The notes: generated by a model not told the origin, from the sequence alone. Shown: positions 34,043-42,760, counted from the first letter of the stretch. The stretch is DNA of 64,000 nucleotides from Brevundimonas fluminis (GCF_003934285.1 NZ_RQWJ01000002.1:793353-857352); one strand, 5' to 3'. Translations and numbers: made by a program.

Positions 34043-35497
34043 CTATCGGCGCTGCTGCGAGCGGGAGACCTGGGCCAGGACGGCCTGCAGGCGGGCGGCC
34101 GACGGGGCGAAGCCGGCCAGCGCCGAGTCGATCCTCAGCACCACGGCCTCGGCCTTGTCCTGATCGGCGACGCCGGCCACGCCCAGGGCGAAGTAGGACG
34201 ACAGCGCGAACTTGGCCTCGGGGCTGCCTTGCCGCGCCGCCTCCTCGAACCAGTGGAAGCTGCGGGCGTAGTCGATCGGCACGCCGATGCCCTCGGCGTA
34301 CATGACGGCCAGCACCAGCTGCGCCTCGGACGAGCCGTTCACGGCCGCCAGCTGGATCGCGCGCACCCGCTCCAGAAGCGACAGCCGCCCGTCCATCGGA
34401 TGGCCCAGCACCGCCTCCAGCGTCTCGACCTCGCGCTTGCTCAGCTGCGTCGGCTGCGACGCCGCGATCTCGGAAATGCCGAGATAGCGCAGGGCCCGGC
34501 CCACGTGGATGAACGGCAGTTCGGTGATGCGGCTGGTGGCGTACTCGAAGGCGTCGCCGCGCGGTCGGCTCTCGTCCGAGAAGGGCACGCCCGACGCCGG
34601 CGCCTTGTTGGGATAGAATTCGAACGGCGGCACCCACTGGCGGGCCTTGGCCTCGACGAAGCGGCCGTACTGGGTCCGGTTCGGCGACGAGCGCTCGAAG
34701 TCCTTCAGCAGGACATAGGAGCCGACGTCCCCGGTCTGCACCGCCAGATAGTTGTACAGATAGGCGTCGACGTCGTTTCGGCGGAACAGGCCGGTCGCGG
34801 CCTGCAGCCCGTCGCGGCCGTTGTTGCGGCGTCCCCAGGCCTCGCGGCCCTGCGGGTTGTCCTGCGGCTCGCCGAACGGGCCGTACAGGCCGTCGTGCAG
34901 ACGGGCCAGGGTGCGGAAGCCCGGCGCGTCCTGCGTCGACAGGATGTAGATCACCCGGTCGCGGACGGCCTCCTGCTCCTCCAGCGTCATGCGAGACAGC
35001 GTGCGGTCCAGCCGGCGATAGGCCGAGGCGCGCTCGTTGGCTCGGCAGTCGTCATAGCGCGACAGCGGCCGCCAGCCGCCGAACGGCCCGCGGTTGACCC
35101 GGTTGATCGGGGCGAAGCCTTCCTCGTTGGCCAGGGCCATGGCCAGCCAGGTCGCGCTCTCGATCGGATCCTCGATGTTCTTGTCGGTCGCCCGCTCGGC
35201 CGCATAGCGCGACCCCAGCTCCAGCTGGGCGAAGAAGTCGCCGCGGAAGGCCGCCTTGCGCAGCACGCGCAGGCCGCGCTCCTGATCGTTGAACTCGGCG
35301 CCCGTCAGCGAGGCCGGACGCGGGCAGCCCTCGTCGGCGTTCCCTCCGACGCGGCGGAAGAATTGCGGCGTCTGCTCGCCGCAGGCGGCCATGGCCAGAA
35401 GGGCGGTGACCAGCAGGACGGCGACGAGGGCGACGGCGATCGCGCGCCCCGGACCCCGGCGGCCGTGATCGCGTCCATGGGCGCCGCGCTCGGACAT
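34043..35497 (-). CDS. Sel1-like repeat protein, membrane-anchored or lipoprotein
   Basis: A 484-residue protein. The N terminus is basic and then strongly hydrophobic (AIAVALVAVLLVTALLAMAAC), consistent with a signal anchor or a lipobox (LAMAAC). Sel1-like helical repeats follow: AFRGDFFAQLELGSRYAAER, SSEAQLVLAVMYAEGIGVPI, ARQGSPEAKFALSSYFALGV. The middle region contains charged loops. Such repeats mediate protein-protein contacts in envelope signalling. The start at 35497 follows GAGGGG. Two inverted CtrA half-sites lie 37-92 bp upstream. Confidence 0.8.
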   Translation of the reverse strand: MSERGAHGRDHGRRGPGRAIAVALVAVLLVTALLAMAACGEQTPQFFRRVGGNADEGCPRPASLTGAEFNDQERGLRVLRKAAFRGDFFAQLELGSRYAAERATDKNIEDPIESATWLAMALANEEGFAPINRVNRGPFGGWRPLSRYDDCRANERASAYRRLDRTLSRMTLEEQEAVRDRVIYILSTQDAPGFRTLARLHDGLYGPFGEPQDNPQGREAWGRRNNGRDGLQAATGLFRRNDVDAYLYNYLAVQTGDVGSYVLLKDFERSSPNRTQYGRFVEAKARQWVPPFEFYPNKAPASGVPFSDESRPRGDAFEYATSRITELPFIHVGRALRYLGISEIAASQPTQLSKREVETLEAVLGHPMDGRLSLLERVRAIQLAAVNGSSEAQLVLAVMYAEGIGVPIDYARSFHWFEEAARQGSPEAKFALSSYFALGVAGVADQDKAEAVVLRIDSALAGFAPSAARLQAVLAQVSRSQQRR

Positions 35498-35533
35498 GTT
35501 CCCCTCATCCCCCACGCCACGACCAACGGCGGC

Positions 35534-35591
35534 CGTTAACCATTTCCCAAACCGGCGGTCCGGTCCAGTGAACTTGGCGATATGGTTAACG
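35534..35591. promoter_or_regulatory. Pair of inverted CtrA half-sites (TTAACCAT)
   Basis: CGTTAACCAT at 35534-35543 and its exact reverse complement ATGGTTAACG at 35582-35591, 38 bp apart. TTAACCAT is the CtrA half-site consensus. I found no other TTAACCAT or TTAA-N7-TTAA in the window, which is notable at about 70% GC. The pair lies in the 248-bp divergent region between the Sel1 and fRMsr genes, close to the Sel1 start. Confidence 0.5.
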
Positions 35592-35745
35592 CCGAAAGCG
35601 ACAAAGCGTTGCCGCACCAAGGCCGCAATGTGTCGAGAGACGCCGAAAGCCCTTGAGAAGCTACGCGGTTCGCCCGTCGCGCGAAGCTGGCGCAGGGCGT
35701 TTCCGACCGCCATATGCCCGTCTTGAGCCGAATCAGGAGCCGCCC

Positions 35746-36243
35746 GTGGCCTACGTCGCCCGCACCGACCGTCCCGCCGACAAGGCCGCGCGCTACCTCG
35801 AGGTCGAGGAGGAGATTCTGGCCGTCCTGGACGGCGAGCCGAATCTGACCGCGCGCATGGCCACCGTCGCCTCGATGCTGGCGGACGCCTTCGACGCCTA
35901 CTTCTGGACCGGCTTCTACGTCGTCGATCCGGCGAAGCCGGGCGAGCTGGTGGTCGGACCGTATCAGGGCACGCTCGGCTGCCTGCGCATTCCCTTCGGC
36001 CGCGGCGTCTGCGGCGCGGCGGCGGCGACCGGGCAAACCCAGGTCGTGGCCGACGTCCACGCCTTTCCCGGCCACATCGCCTGCGATTCGCGCTCGGCCA
36101 GCGAGATCGTCGTGCCGGTCCGCGACGCTTCGGGCGCCCTGATCGCCGTGTTCGACGTGGACGCCACCGTGCCCGCCGCCTTCGACGCCGTGGACGCGGA
36201 GGCTCTGGAGCGCATCCTCGGCAAGGTGTTCGCGGCCGGTTGA
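35746..36243 (+). CDS. Free methionine-(R)-sulfoxide reductase (GAF domain)
   Basis: Reduces free Met-R-sulfoxide. A 165-residue single GAF-domain protein with the family cysteines in LGCLRIPFGRGVCGAAAATG and HIACDSRSASEIVVPV, and the fold marker YFWTGFYVV. GTG 35746 is chosen because AGGAG is 6 nt upstream and it gives the usual roughly 160-residue size. A GAATC (CcrM GANTC) site overlaps the region before the Shine-Dalgarno. It is followed by the SDR gene after 49 bp on the same strand. Confidence 0.92.
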   Translation: MAYVARTDRPADKAARYLEVEEEILAVLDGEPNLTARMATVASMLADAFDAYFWTGFYVVDPAKPGELVVGPYQGTLGCLRIPFGRGVCGAAAATGQTQVVADVHAFPGHIACDSRSASEIVVPVRDASGALIAVFDVDATVPAAFDAVDAEALERILGKVFAAG

Positions 36244-36292
36244 TCCGCCGCGTCCGGGGCCTATGGTCCCGCCCCGAAGGCAGGAGCGGCAC

Positions 36293-36970
36293 ATGGACCA
36301 GGGCGTCGTCGTCATCACCGGGGGGCAGGGGGCGCTGGGATCGGCGGCCGCCGAACTGGCGCTCGAGCGCGGCTGGGCCGTCGCCCTGATCGACCACGCG
36401 CCGGGCGACGAGGAGGCCCCCGACCGGTTCGTGCTCGGCGGCGTCGACCTGACCGATCCCGTGCGGGCCCAGGCCGCCATGGACCGCGTCGCGGACCGGT
36501 TCGGCCGCTTCGACGCCCTCCTGAACGTGGCCGGCGGCTTCGTCTGGCAGACCACCGAGGCCGACGCTCCGGCGCATGAGAAGATGTTCCGCCTGAACGT
36601 CCTGACCTGCCTGAACGCCACCCGCGCCGCCCTGCCGCACCTCAAGCGGTCGCCCGAGGGCCGGATCGTCAACGTCGGGGCCAACGGGGCGCTGAAGGCC
36701 GACGCCTGCATGGGGGCCTACGCCGCCTCCAAGTCCGGCGTGCACCGGCTGACCGAGGCGCTGGCCCGCGAGCTCAAGGACACGACGGTCACCGTCAACG
36801 CCGTCCTGCCGTCCATCCTCGACACGCCGCAGAACCGCTCCGACATGCCCGACGCCGACCCCGGGGACTGGGTCGCCCCGCGCGATCTGGCCGCCGTCAT
36901 GCTGTTTCTCGCCTCGCCGGAATCGCGGGCCATGCGCGGCGCCCTGATCCCCGTCACGGGCCGCGTCTGA
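36293..36970 (+). CDS. SDR-family oxidoreductase lacking the catalytic Ser
   Basis: A 225-residue short-chain dehydrogenase/reductase. The NAD(P) motif TGGQGALGSAA (TGxxxGxG) and active-site YAASK (YxxxK) are intact. The catalytic Ser expected 13 residues before Tyr is replaced by Ala (VNVGANGALK), as in dihydropteridine reductase-type SDRs that do not need it. The C terminus PVTGRV is normal. It lies 2 bp from the lyase gene. Substrate unknown; the replacement may mean altered chemistry or loss of activity. Confidence 0.88.
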   Translation: MDQGVVVITGGQGALGSAAAELALERGWAVALIDHAPGDEEAPDRFVLGGVDLTDPVRAQAAMDRVADRFGRFDALLNVAGGFVWQTTEADAPAHEKMFRLNVLTCLNATRAALPHLKRSPEGRIVNVGANGALKADACMGAYAASKSGVHRLTEALARELKDTTVTVNAVLPSILDTPQNRSDMPDADPGDWVAPRDLAAVMLFLASPESRAMRGALIPVTGRV

Positions 36971-36972
36971 CC

Positions 36973-37794
36973 ATGCGGGCGCGCAGCGTCCTCTTTCTGC
37001 CGGCGTCGAACCCGCGCGCGGTGGAGAAGGCGCGAACGCTGGATTGCGACCTGGCCGTCCTGGATCTTGAGGACGCCGTCGCGCCCGGGAGGAAGTCCGA
37101 GGCCCGCGCCGCCGCCGTGGAGGCCGTCCGGGCCGGCGGCTTCGGCCCCCGCCTCGGCGTGCGGATCAACGGCGAGGGCACGCCCTGGCACGCCGACGAC
37201 CTCGCCGCCCTCGCAGAGGCGGATTGCGACCTGATCGTCCTGCCCAAGGTCGAGGACGCCGCGATCGTCGTCCGCGCCGCCGGGGTCGCGCCGGGCGCCC
37301 GGCTGATCGCCATGATCGAGACCCCGCCGGCCCTGTTCCGCCTGCCTGAGATCGCCGGGGCCCACGCGGCCCTCGACGCCCTCATGTTCGGCGTCAACGA
37401 TCTCGCCGCCGCGCTGGGCACGGGGCCGTCCGACGACCGGGAGCCCTTGAAGGCCTGGCTGGCCGCCGTCGTCGCCGCCGCCCGCGCGCACGGGATCGCG
37501 GCCATCGACGGCGTCTTCAACCGCTTCCAGGACGACGACGGCTTCGCCCGCGAGTGCGCTCAGGGCGTCCTCTACGGCTTCGACGGCAAGAGCCTGATCC
37601 ACCCCCGCCAGATCGCGCCCGCCAACGCCGCCTTCAGCCCGTCTCCGGAGGCCGTGGCCCGCGCCCGGGCGATCGTCGCCGTCTTCGAGGCGCCGGACGC
37701 GCAAGGCAGGGGGGCGGTGTCGCTCGAGGGCGAGATGGTCGAACGCCTTCACCTCGACACAGCGCGCCGGACGCTGGCCCGGGCCGGAGGGTGA
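36973..37794 (+). CDS. HpcH/HpaI-family aldolase / CitE-like lyase
   Basis: A 273-residue CitE-type TIM-barrel enzyme of the malyl-CoA/citramalyl-CoA lyase group. Motifs are RSVLFLPASNPRAVEKA, LAVLDLEDAVAPGRKSEAR (metal-binding Asp/Glu), LRVRING-type GVRINGEGTPWHADDL, IAMIETPPALFRLPEIAG and KSLIHPRQIAPANAAF. Lone CitE-like proteins cleave (3S)-citramalyl-CoA or similar thioesters. The stop overlaps the KpsC start (GTGA). Exact substrate unknown. Confidence 0.92.
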   Translation: MRARSVLFLPASNPRAVEKARTLDCDLAVLDLEDAVAPGRKSEARAAAVEAVRAGGFGPRLGVRINGEGTPWHADDLAALAEADCDLIVLPKVEDAAIVVRAAGVAPGARLIAMIETPPALFRLPEIAGAHAALDALMFGVNDLAAALGTGPSDDREPLKAWLAAVVAAARAHGIAAIDGVFNRFQDDDGFARECAQGVLYGFDGKSLIHPRQIAPANAAFSPSPEAVARARAIVAVFEAPDAQGRGAVSLEGEMVERLHLDTARRTLARAGG

Positions 37795-39803
37795 TCACGC
37801 CGGAGCCCGCCTGGGCCTGCACGCCCGGCCTGCTGGGCCTGCCGCATCGCCGCGCGCTTTTGCCCGAGCACGCCTTCCGCGCCCTGCCGGGATCGGACGT
37901 GAAGGCGGTGCTGGGATGGGGCATGAAGCGCTCGTCCGCCCCCGGGCGCGCGTGGGCGCGTCTGACCGGCCTGCCCTACGTCTCGCTGGAGGACGGCTTC
38001 CTGCGCTCCGTCGGGCTGGGAGAGGCGGGGACGCCGTCAATGTCGCTGATCGTCGACGGTCTGGGAGCCTATTACGACTGCTTCCGCGGCTCCCGGATCG
38101 AGGGGGTCATCGCCGGGACGGCCACGCGACCCGAGCGCCTGCGCGCCCGCGCGCTGATGGAGGCCGCCGTCGCCCACGGCCTGTCGAAGACCAATCTCGG
38201 ACGACCGCTGGACCCCGCGATCCTGAGGCCGGGGCGGCGCGTCCTGATCGTGGACCAGACGGCGGGCGACGCCTCCATCCCTCTGGGGCACGCGGGGCCG
38301 TGGAGCTTCGCCCGCATGCTGGCCGCCGCGCGTCAGGACGAGCCGGACGCGCAGTTGATCGTGAAGCGGCATCCGGCCGTGGCGGCGGGGCTGAAGCGCG
38401 GCTGTCTGGATCTGTCGGACGCGCGCGATCTGACGGTCGTGGACGACGTGCGCGCCGCGGACCTGCTGGACGCGGTGGACGCGGTCTACGTCGTGACCAG
38501 CGGCCTGGGGTTCGAGGCCCTGTGGCGGCGGATGCCCGTCCGCTGCTTCGGCGCGCCGTTCTATGCCGGCTGGGAGCTGACCCAGGACGACGTGACGCCG
38601 CCACGCCGCGGCGTGCCCCGCGCCGTCGAGGACGTGGTCCACGCGGCGATGATCGCCTGTTGCCGCTGGGTCGATCCGGTGACGGGCGAGGCCTGCGCGC
38701 CGGAGGAGGCGGTCGAGCGCCTCGCCGCCCTGACGCGACGCGCCCGGCGGCTGGAGGGGCGGTGGCATGCGATCGGCTTCACGCCGCCGAAGCGGGGGGC
38801 GGTGCGGCGGTTGATGAACAGCCCTCTCGGGGCGCGTGGGGGGATCGCGTTCCACCCCTCCGCCACCTCCGCCCTGTCCGCCGCCAAGTCGGACGGGGGG
38901 CGCTTGGTGGTGTGGGCGGGGAGGGAGCCGGAGCAGCTGGCGGAGCAGGCGAAGGCGATGGGCGCGGCTCTCTTCCGCATGGAGGACGGCTTCCTGCGGT
39001 CGCGGGGGCTGGGCTCGGATTTCACGCCGGCGCTGTCGGCGGTGCTGGACGGCACGGGCGTCCACTACGATCCGTCCGCGCCGTCGGATCTGGAAACGCT
39101 GATCCAGCGGGGCGTCTCCGAGGCCGACCGGGCGCGGGGCGCGCGGCTGCGGGCACGGATCGTCGCGGCAGGACTGAGCAAGTACAATCTGGGCGGCGCG
39201 CCGGCGCCGGACTGGCCGACGGACCGGGACCGCATCCTGGTCCTCGGCCAGGTCGAGGACGACCGCTCCGTCCTCCTGGGTTGCGAGACGATCCGCACCA
39301 ACGCGGCCCTGCTGACGGAGGTGCGCCGTCTGAACCCGGACGCTTTCCTGATCTGGCGCGACCATCCTGACGTCCGCGCGGGAAACCGCATCGGCGTCCT
39401 GCCGCCGGACGCCGCGGCCCTCGCCGACGCCCGAGCGGACGACCTCGACGTCGTGGCCTGCATCGAAGCCGCCGACGCCGTCGCCGTCATGACCTCGCTC
39501 GCGGGCTTCGAGGCCCTGATCCGCGGCAAGCGCGTCCTGACCTTCGGCCGCCCCTTCTTCGCCGGCTGGGGCCTGACCCAGGACGCCCTCCCGGTCCCGC
39601 GCAGAACCGCGCGGCCGTCGGTCGACGATCTGGTCGCCGCAGCCCTGATCCTGCACCCGCTCCACGTCGCGCCGAACGGAGTTCCCTGCGAAGCCGAGGA
39701 CCTGGTCACGGCTCTCGAAGCGGCGCCGGAACCGCGGCGGAGATCACGCGTCACGCGCGCCGTGACGACCGCCCTCGACCGGCGTCCGCCACCGGCCTAT
39801 TGA
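37791..39803 (+). CDS. KpsC-like two-domain beta-Kdo glycosyltransferase (capsule)
   Basis: A 670-residue protein with an internal duplication, the hallmark of KpsC, which builds the poly-Kdo linker that anchors group 2 capsules to lysophosphatidylglycerol. The two halves share YVSLEDGFLRSVGLG ~ LFRMEDGFLRSRGLG, SLIVDGLGAYYD ~ SAVLDGTGVHYD, and GFEALWRRMPVRCFGAPFYA ~ GFEALIRGKRVLTFGRPFFA. GTG 37791 overlaps the preceding stop. No kpsS, kpsD, kpsE, kpsM or kpsT is in the window. It lies in a unit with a CitE-like lyase, and a KASIII gene follows. Confidence 0.9.
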   Translation: MITPEPAWACTPGLLGLPHRRALLPEHAFRALPGSDVKAVLGWGMKRSSAPGRAWARLTGLPYVSLEDGFLRSVGLGEAGTPSMSLIVDGLGAYYDCFRGSRIEGVIAGTATRPERLRARALMEAAVAHGLSKTNLGRPLDPAILRPGRRVLIVDQTAGDASIPLGHAGPWSFARMLAAARQDEPDAQLIVKRHPAVAAGLKRGCLDLSDARDLTVVDDVRAADLLDAVDAVYVVTSGLGFEALWRRMPVRCFGAPFYAGWELTQDDVTPPRRGVPRAVEDVVHAAMIACCRWVDPVTGEACAPEEAVERLAALTRRARRLEGRWHAIGFTPPKRGAVRRLMNSPLGARGGIAFHPSATSALSAAKSDGGRLVVWAGREPEQLAEQAKAMGAALFRMEDGFLRSRGLGSDFTPALSAVLDGTGVHYDPSAPSDLETLIQRGVSEADRARGARLRARIVAAGLSKYNLGGAPAPDWPTDRDRILVLGQVEDDRSVLLGCETIRTNAALLTEVRRLNPDAFLIWRDHPDVRAGNRIGVLPPDAAALADARADDLDVVACIEAADAVAVMTSLAGFEALIRGKRVLTFGRPFFAGWGLTQDALPVPRRTARPSVDDLVAAALILHPLHVAPNGVPCEAEDLVTALEAAPEPRRRSRVTRAVTTALDRRPPPAY

Positions 39804-39851
39804 AGGTCTTCAAAGACAACGAAGGTCGGCGGGGGCCGCCTCAGGGAAGAC

Positions 39852-41003
39852 ATGACCACATCCGTCATCGCCGCCACCGGCCTGTTCACGCCGGAGCAAT
39901 CGATCACCAACGAAGAGCTGGTCGCCGCCTACAACGCCTGGGCCGAGCGCTGGAACGCCCGGCACGCCGACCGCATCGCCGCGGGCGAGCTGGAGGCCCT
40001 GACCCCCTCGTCGGTCGAGTTCATCGAGAAGGCGTCGGGCATCAAGAAGCGCTACGTGCTCGACAAGGCCGGCATCCTGGACCCCGCCCGCATGGTGCCG
40101 CACCTGCCGGAACGGTCCAACGACGAGCTGTCGATCCTCGCCGAAATGGCGGTCAAGGCGGCGGAACAGGCCATCGCCGCCTGGGGCAAACCGGTCGGCG
40201 AGATCGGCGCCGTCATCTGCGCCGCGTCGAACATGCAGCGTCCCTATCCGGCCATGGCCATCGAGGTGCAGCAGGCGCTGGGCATCGAAGGCTTCGCCTT
40301 CGACATGAACGTGGCCTGCTCCAGCGCCACCTTCGGCATCAAGACGGCCGCCGACTTCATCGCCTCGGGCTCGGCGAAGGCCGTGCTGATGGTCAATCCG
40401 GAGATCTGCTCCGCCCACCTGAACTTCCGCGACCGCGACAGCCACTTCATCTTCGGCGACGTCGCCACCGCGGTGATCGTGGAAAGCGCCGGGACGTCCG
40501 GGCCGGGCGGCTGGGACGTGCTGGGCACGCGTCTGAAGACGGTCTTCTCCAACAACATCCGCAACAATTTCGGCTTCCTGAACCGCGCCGCGCGCCACGA
40601 CGCCGACGCGATCTCCGACCCGTCCCCCCTCGGCGACGGGAAGTCGGACAAGATGTTCGTCCAGCAGGGCCGCAAGGTCTTCAAGGACGTCGTGCCGATG
40701 GTCTCCGACATGATCGTCGACCACGCGCGGGACCTCGGTCTCGATCCCGCGTCGCTGGATCGCCTGTGGCTGCACCAGGCCAACATCAACATGAACGAGA
40801 TGATCGGCCGCAAGGTGCTGGGCCGCGACCCGTCGCCGGACGAGAACGTCATCATCCTCGACGACTACGCCAACACCTCGTCGGCCGGTTCGATCATCGC
40901 CTTCCACCTGCATCAGCAGGGTCTCGAAACCGGCGACGTCGGCCTGATCTGCAGCTTCGGCGCAGGCTATTCGGCCGGGAGCGTCTTCGTGCGCAAGCGC
41001 TGA
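39852..41003 (+). CDS. Beta-ketoacyl-ACP synthase III (FabH-like, long form)
   Basis: A 383-residue KASIII, longer than the usual roughly 320, with a 60-residue insert near the N terminus. The Cys-His-Asn triad is intact: NVACSSATFG (Cys), WLHQANINMN (His) and DDYANTSSAGS (Asn). Related long KASIII enzymes act on long acyl chains or on beta-keto acids. It starts at ATG 39852, 48 bp after kpsC. It may initiate synthesis of a specialised acyl chain; the link to the capsule gene is an inference from position. Confidence 0.9.
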   Translation: MTTSVIAATGLFTPEQSITNEELVAAYNAWAERWNARHADRIAAGELEALTPSSVEFIEKASGIKKRYVLDKAGILDPARMVPHLPERSNDELSILAEMAVKAAEQAIAAWGKPVGEIGAVICAASNMQRPYPAMAIEVQQALGIEGFAFDMNVACSSATFGIKTAADFIASGSAKAVLMVNPEICSAHLNFRDRDSHFIFGDVATAVIVESAGTSGPGGWDVLGTRLKTVFSNNIRNNFGFLNRAARHDADAISDPSPLGDGKSDKMFVQQGRKVFKDVVPMVSDMIVDHARDLGLDPASLDRLWLHQANINMNEMIGRKVLGRDPSPDENVIILDDYANTSSAGSIIAFHLHQQGLETGDVGLICSFGAGYSAGSVFVRKR

Positions 41004-41086
41004 TCCGATCACGATTTTGCGCTCACGCTTGCACCCGGCAGGCGTTTTTGCGAACGGTTCCTCGTCGAGAACAAGGGGGAACCCGA

Positions 41087-41353
41087 ATGGCTCAGACGGC
41101 CCGCAATGCGCCCGTGAACGATCCGCTGGTGTGGGACATGGCCGAGGTGCTCAAGCGCTTCGGCGGTTCGGCGCACCAGACCGTGGTCATCGACTGCGTG
41201 GCGGCCATGCGACGACAGAGGGGCGAGGACGTGCGCAAGCCCGATCTCGCCGCCCGCATTCTTGAGCTGTTCGAGACCTGCCGCGACTTCTTCGTCCGCC
41301 CGTTCGGCGAAGGGTCCCAGCGCTGGGCGCTCGCGCCGGGCCTCGCCGTCTGA
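41087..41353 (+). CDS. Small protein of unknown function
   Basis: An 88-residue protein with an N-terminal acidic-helix segment (DPLVWDMAEVLKRFGGSAHQ), a DNA-binding-like basic patch (AAMRRQRGEDVRKPDLAARI) and a C-terminal aromatic tail. No signal or membrane span. AAGGGGGA lies 7 nt upstream of ATG. I recognise no family. It is followed by a terminator and a convergent OMP gene. Confidence 0.65.
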   Translation: MAQTARNAPVNDPLVWDMAEVLKRFGGSAHQTVVIDCVAAMRRQRGEDVRKPDLAARILELFETCRDFFVRPFGEGSQRWALAPGLAV

Positions 41354-41370
41354 CCGCCCGGCCATGAAGA

Positions 41371-41399
41371 AAGGGCGCGCCCTTGCGAGCGCGCCCCTT
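41371..41399. terminator. Terminator hairpin between convergent genes
   Basis: AAGGGCGCGC at 41371-41380 pairs with GCGCGCCCCTT at 41389-41399 (one bulge), loop of 8 nt, followed by CCTGAC. It separates the small gene from the OMP gene. Confidence 0.6.
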
Positions 41400-41422
41400 C
41401 CTGACGACCCTGGATCGCGCGA

Positions 41423-41947
41423 TCAGAACTTGCGCACGTAGCCCAGCGACCAGACGTCGGCTTCGCCGCCGTCGTTGGTGAAGTCGCGACGGGTCCAGTC
41501 GGCGCGGATGCCGTTGCGGCCGTCGATGAAGTAGTTGGCGCCGACGCCGTAGTTCCAGCTCTCACCGGAATCGCTGGCAGAGACGCCCGCGGCCGAGGCC
41601 TTGATCTCGGTCGTGCCGTAGCCGCCGCGCGCGAACAGCTCGAAGTTCGGCGAGATCGGCAGGATGCCCACCGCGTACACGGCGGCGTCGTACTCGTGCT
41701 CGACGTTCACGGTCGTGGCGCCGACGGTCACGTCGTCGTCCGACACGCCGAACGAGGCTTCACCCTCGACGGCGAAGTTCGGGTTGAACTTGTAGCCCAT
41801 GCGGCCGGTGACGGATCCCAGATCCACGCCCTCGACGTCGGCGGTGGCGTAGCTCACCGAACCGTAGACGTTGGACGCGTCCTGCGCCATCGCCGGGGCG
41901 GCGAACAGGGCCGCGGCGGCGGCGGTATAAAGAAAGACATTACGCAT
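41423..41947 (-). CDS. Outer-membrane beta-barrel protein, OmpA-like/OMP_b-brl family
   Basis: A 174-residue protein: signal peptide MRNVFLYTAAAAALFAAPA ending AMAQ, then alternating strands predicted to form an 8-stranded barrel (VYGSVSYATADVEG, TGRMGYKFNPNFAVEG, YDAAVYAVGILPISPNFELF, GIRADWTRRDFTN, WSLGYVRKF with terminal Phe). Proteins of this size and shape are abundant porin-like OMPs in Caulobacterales. The upstream region (41948-42166) is AT-richer than its surroundings and probably holds its promoter. Confidence 0.85.
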   Translation of the reverse strand: MRNVFLYTAAAAALFAAPAMAQDASNVYGSVSYATADVEGVDLGSVTGRMGYKFNPNFAVEGEASFGVSDDDVTVGATTVNVEHEYDAAVYAVGILPISPNFELFARGGYGTTEIKASAAGVSASDSGESWNYGVGANYFIDGRNGIRADWTRRDFTNDGGEADVWSLGYVRKF

Positions 41948-42166
41948 TGTTGCTCCAATCGTTGGATGCGGTGACTTCTCCGGTCACCGGCCCCACCCAG
42001 CGACCGACTAAATAGGCGAGCTTCGACGCTGTTCCACATTGCTTCTTCTACATGTTCGGCGATGTTGAAAACTTGACACACTCGACGTTACGCCAATCCC
42101 GGCGGGATGTTGTCTAAATCGGGGCGGCAGATTACCTTGCGCTCATCCTCACCGTCGGAGCCCGCC

Positions 42167-42751
42167 ATGACCCGCATCGCCGCCCTCCTCGCCGTGCCCG
42201 CCCTCCTGCTGTCCGCCTGCGAGGACCCGGCCCAGGAGCCCGCCTCCGCGCCGGCCGACACCGCCGTCACGCCGGGCCCGGCGGCGCCGCCCGCGACCTC
42301 ACCCGCGCCCGCCTCGACCCGCGTGGTCGGCCTGGACCCCGAGGGCCTGCGTCTGATCGATCGCCAGTCGGGCTCGACCGCCAGCCTCGCCTTCGGTCAA
42401 CCTGCCGAGCAGGTGCTGGCCATGGTCGGCGCCTCCCGCGGCGCGCCGGCCGAACGCGGCACGAATTCGGAATGCGGCGCCGGGCCGCTGGACTTCGCCT
42501 CGTGGGACGACGGCCTGACCCTCTGGTTCCAGAACGGAAACTTCGCCGGCTGGGCGACCAACCGTCAGGGCGCCACCCTGATGACCGGCGTCGGCGTCGG
42601 CTCGTCGCGCGCCGACCTTGAGGGCGCCCACGCCGTCACCGTGGAGGAGACCACCCTGGGGACCGAGTTCACCTTCAGCGGCGTCTCCGGCCTGCTGGAA
42701 AACGGCCGCGTCTCCAACCTGTGGGCCGGCGTCAGCTGCAACTTCCGCTGA
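42167..42751 (+). CDS. Lipoprotein of unknown function
   Basis: A 194-residue predicted lipoprotein with lipobox LLLSAC, a Pro/Ala-rich linker and a small C-terminal beta domain (TSLAFGQ-like SLAFGQPAEQVLAMVG, ECGAGPLDFASWDDGLTLWF, WATNRQGATLMTGVGVG). The domain is reminiscent of DUF-type bacterial lipoproteins with a conserved Cys-Gly and Trp; I cannot name it. It is convergent with ppdK across a perfect 10-bp inverted-repeat hairpin. Confidence 0.75.
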   Translation: MTRIAALLAVPALLLSACEDPAQEPASAPADTAVTPGPAAPPATSPAPASTRVVGLDPEGLRLIDRQSGSTASLAFGQPAEQVLAMVGASRGAPAERGTNSECGAGPLDFASWDDGLTLWFQNGNFAGWATNRQGATLMTGVGVGSSRADLEGAHAVTVEETTLGTEFTFSGVSGLLENGRVSNLWAGVSCNFR

Positions 42752-42760
42752 CCGGAAACC

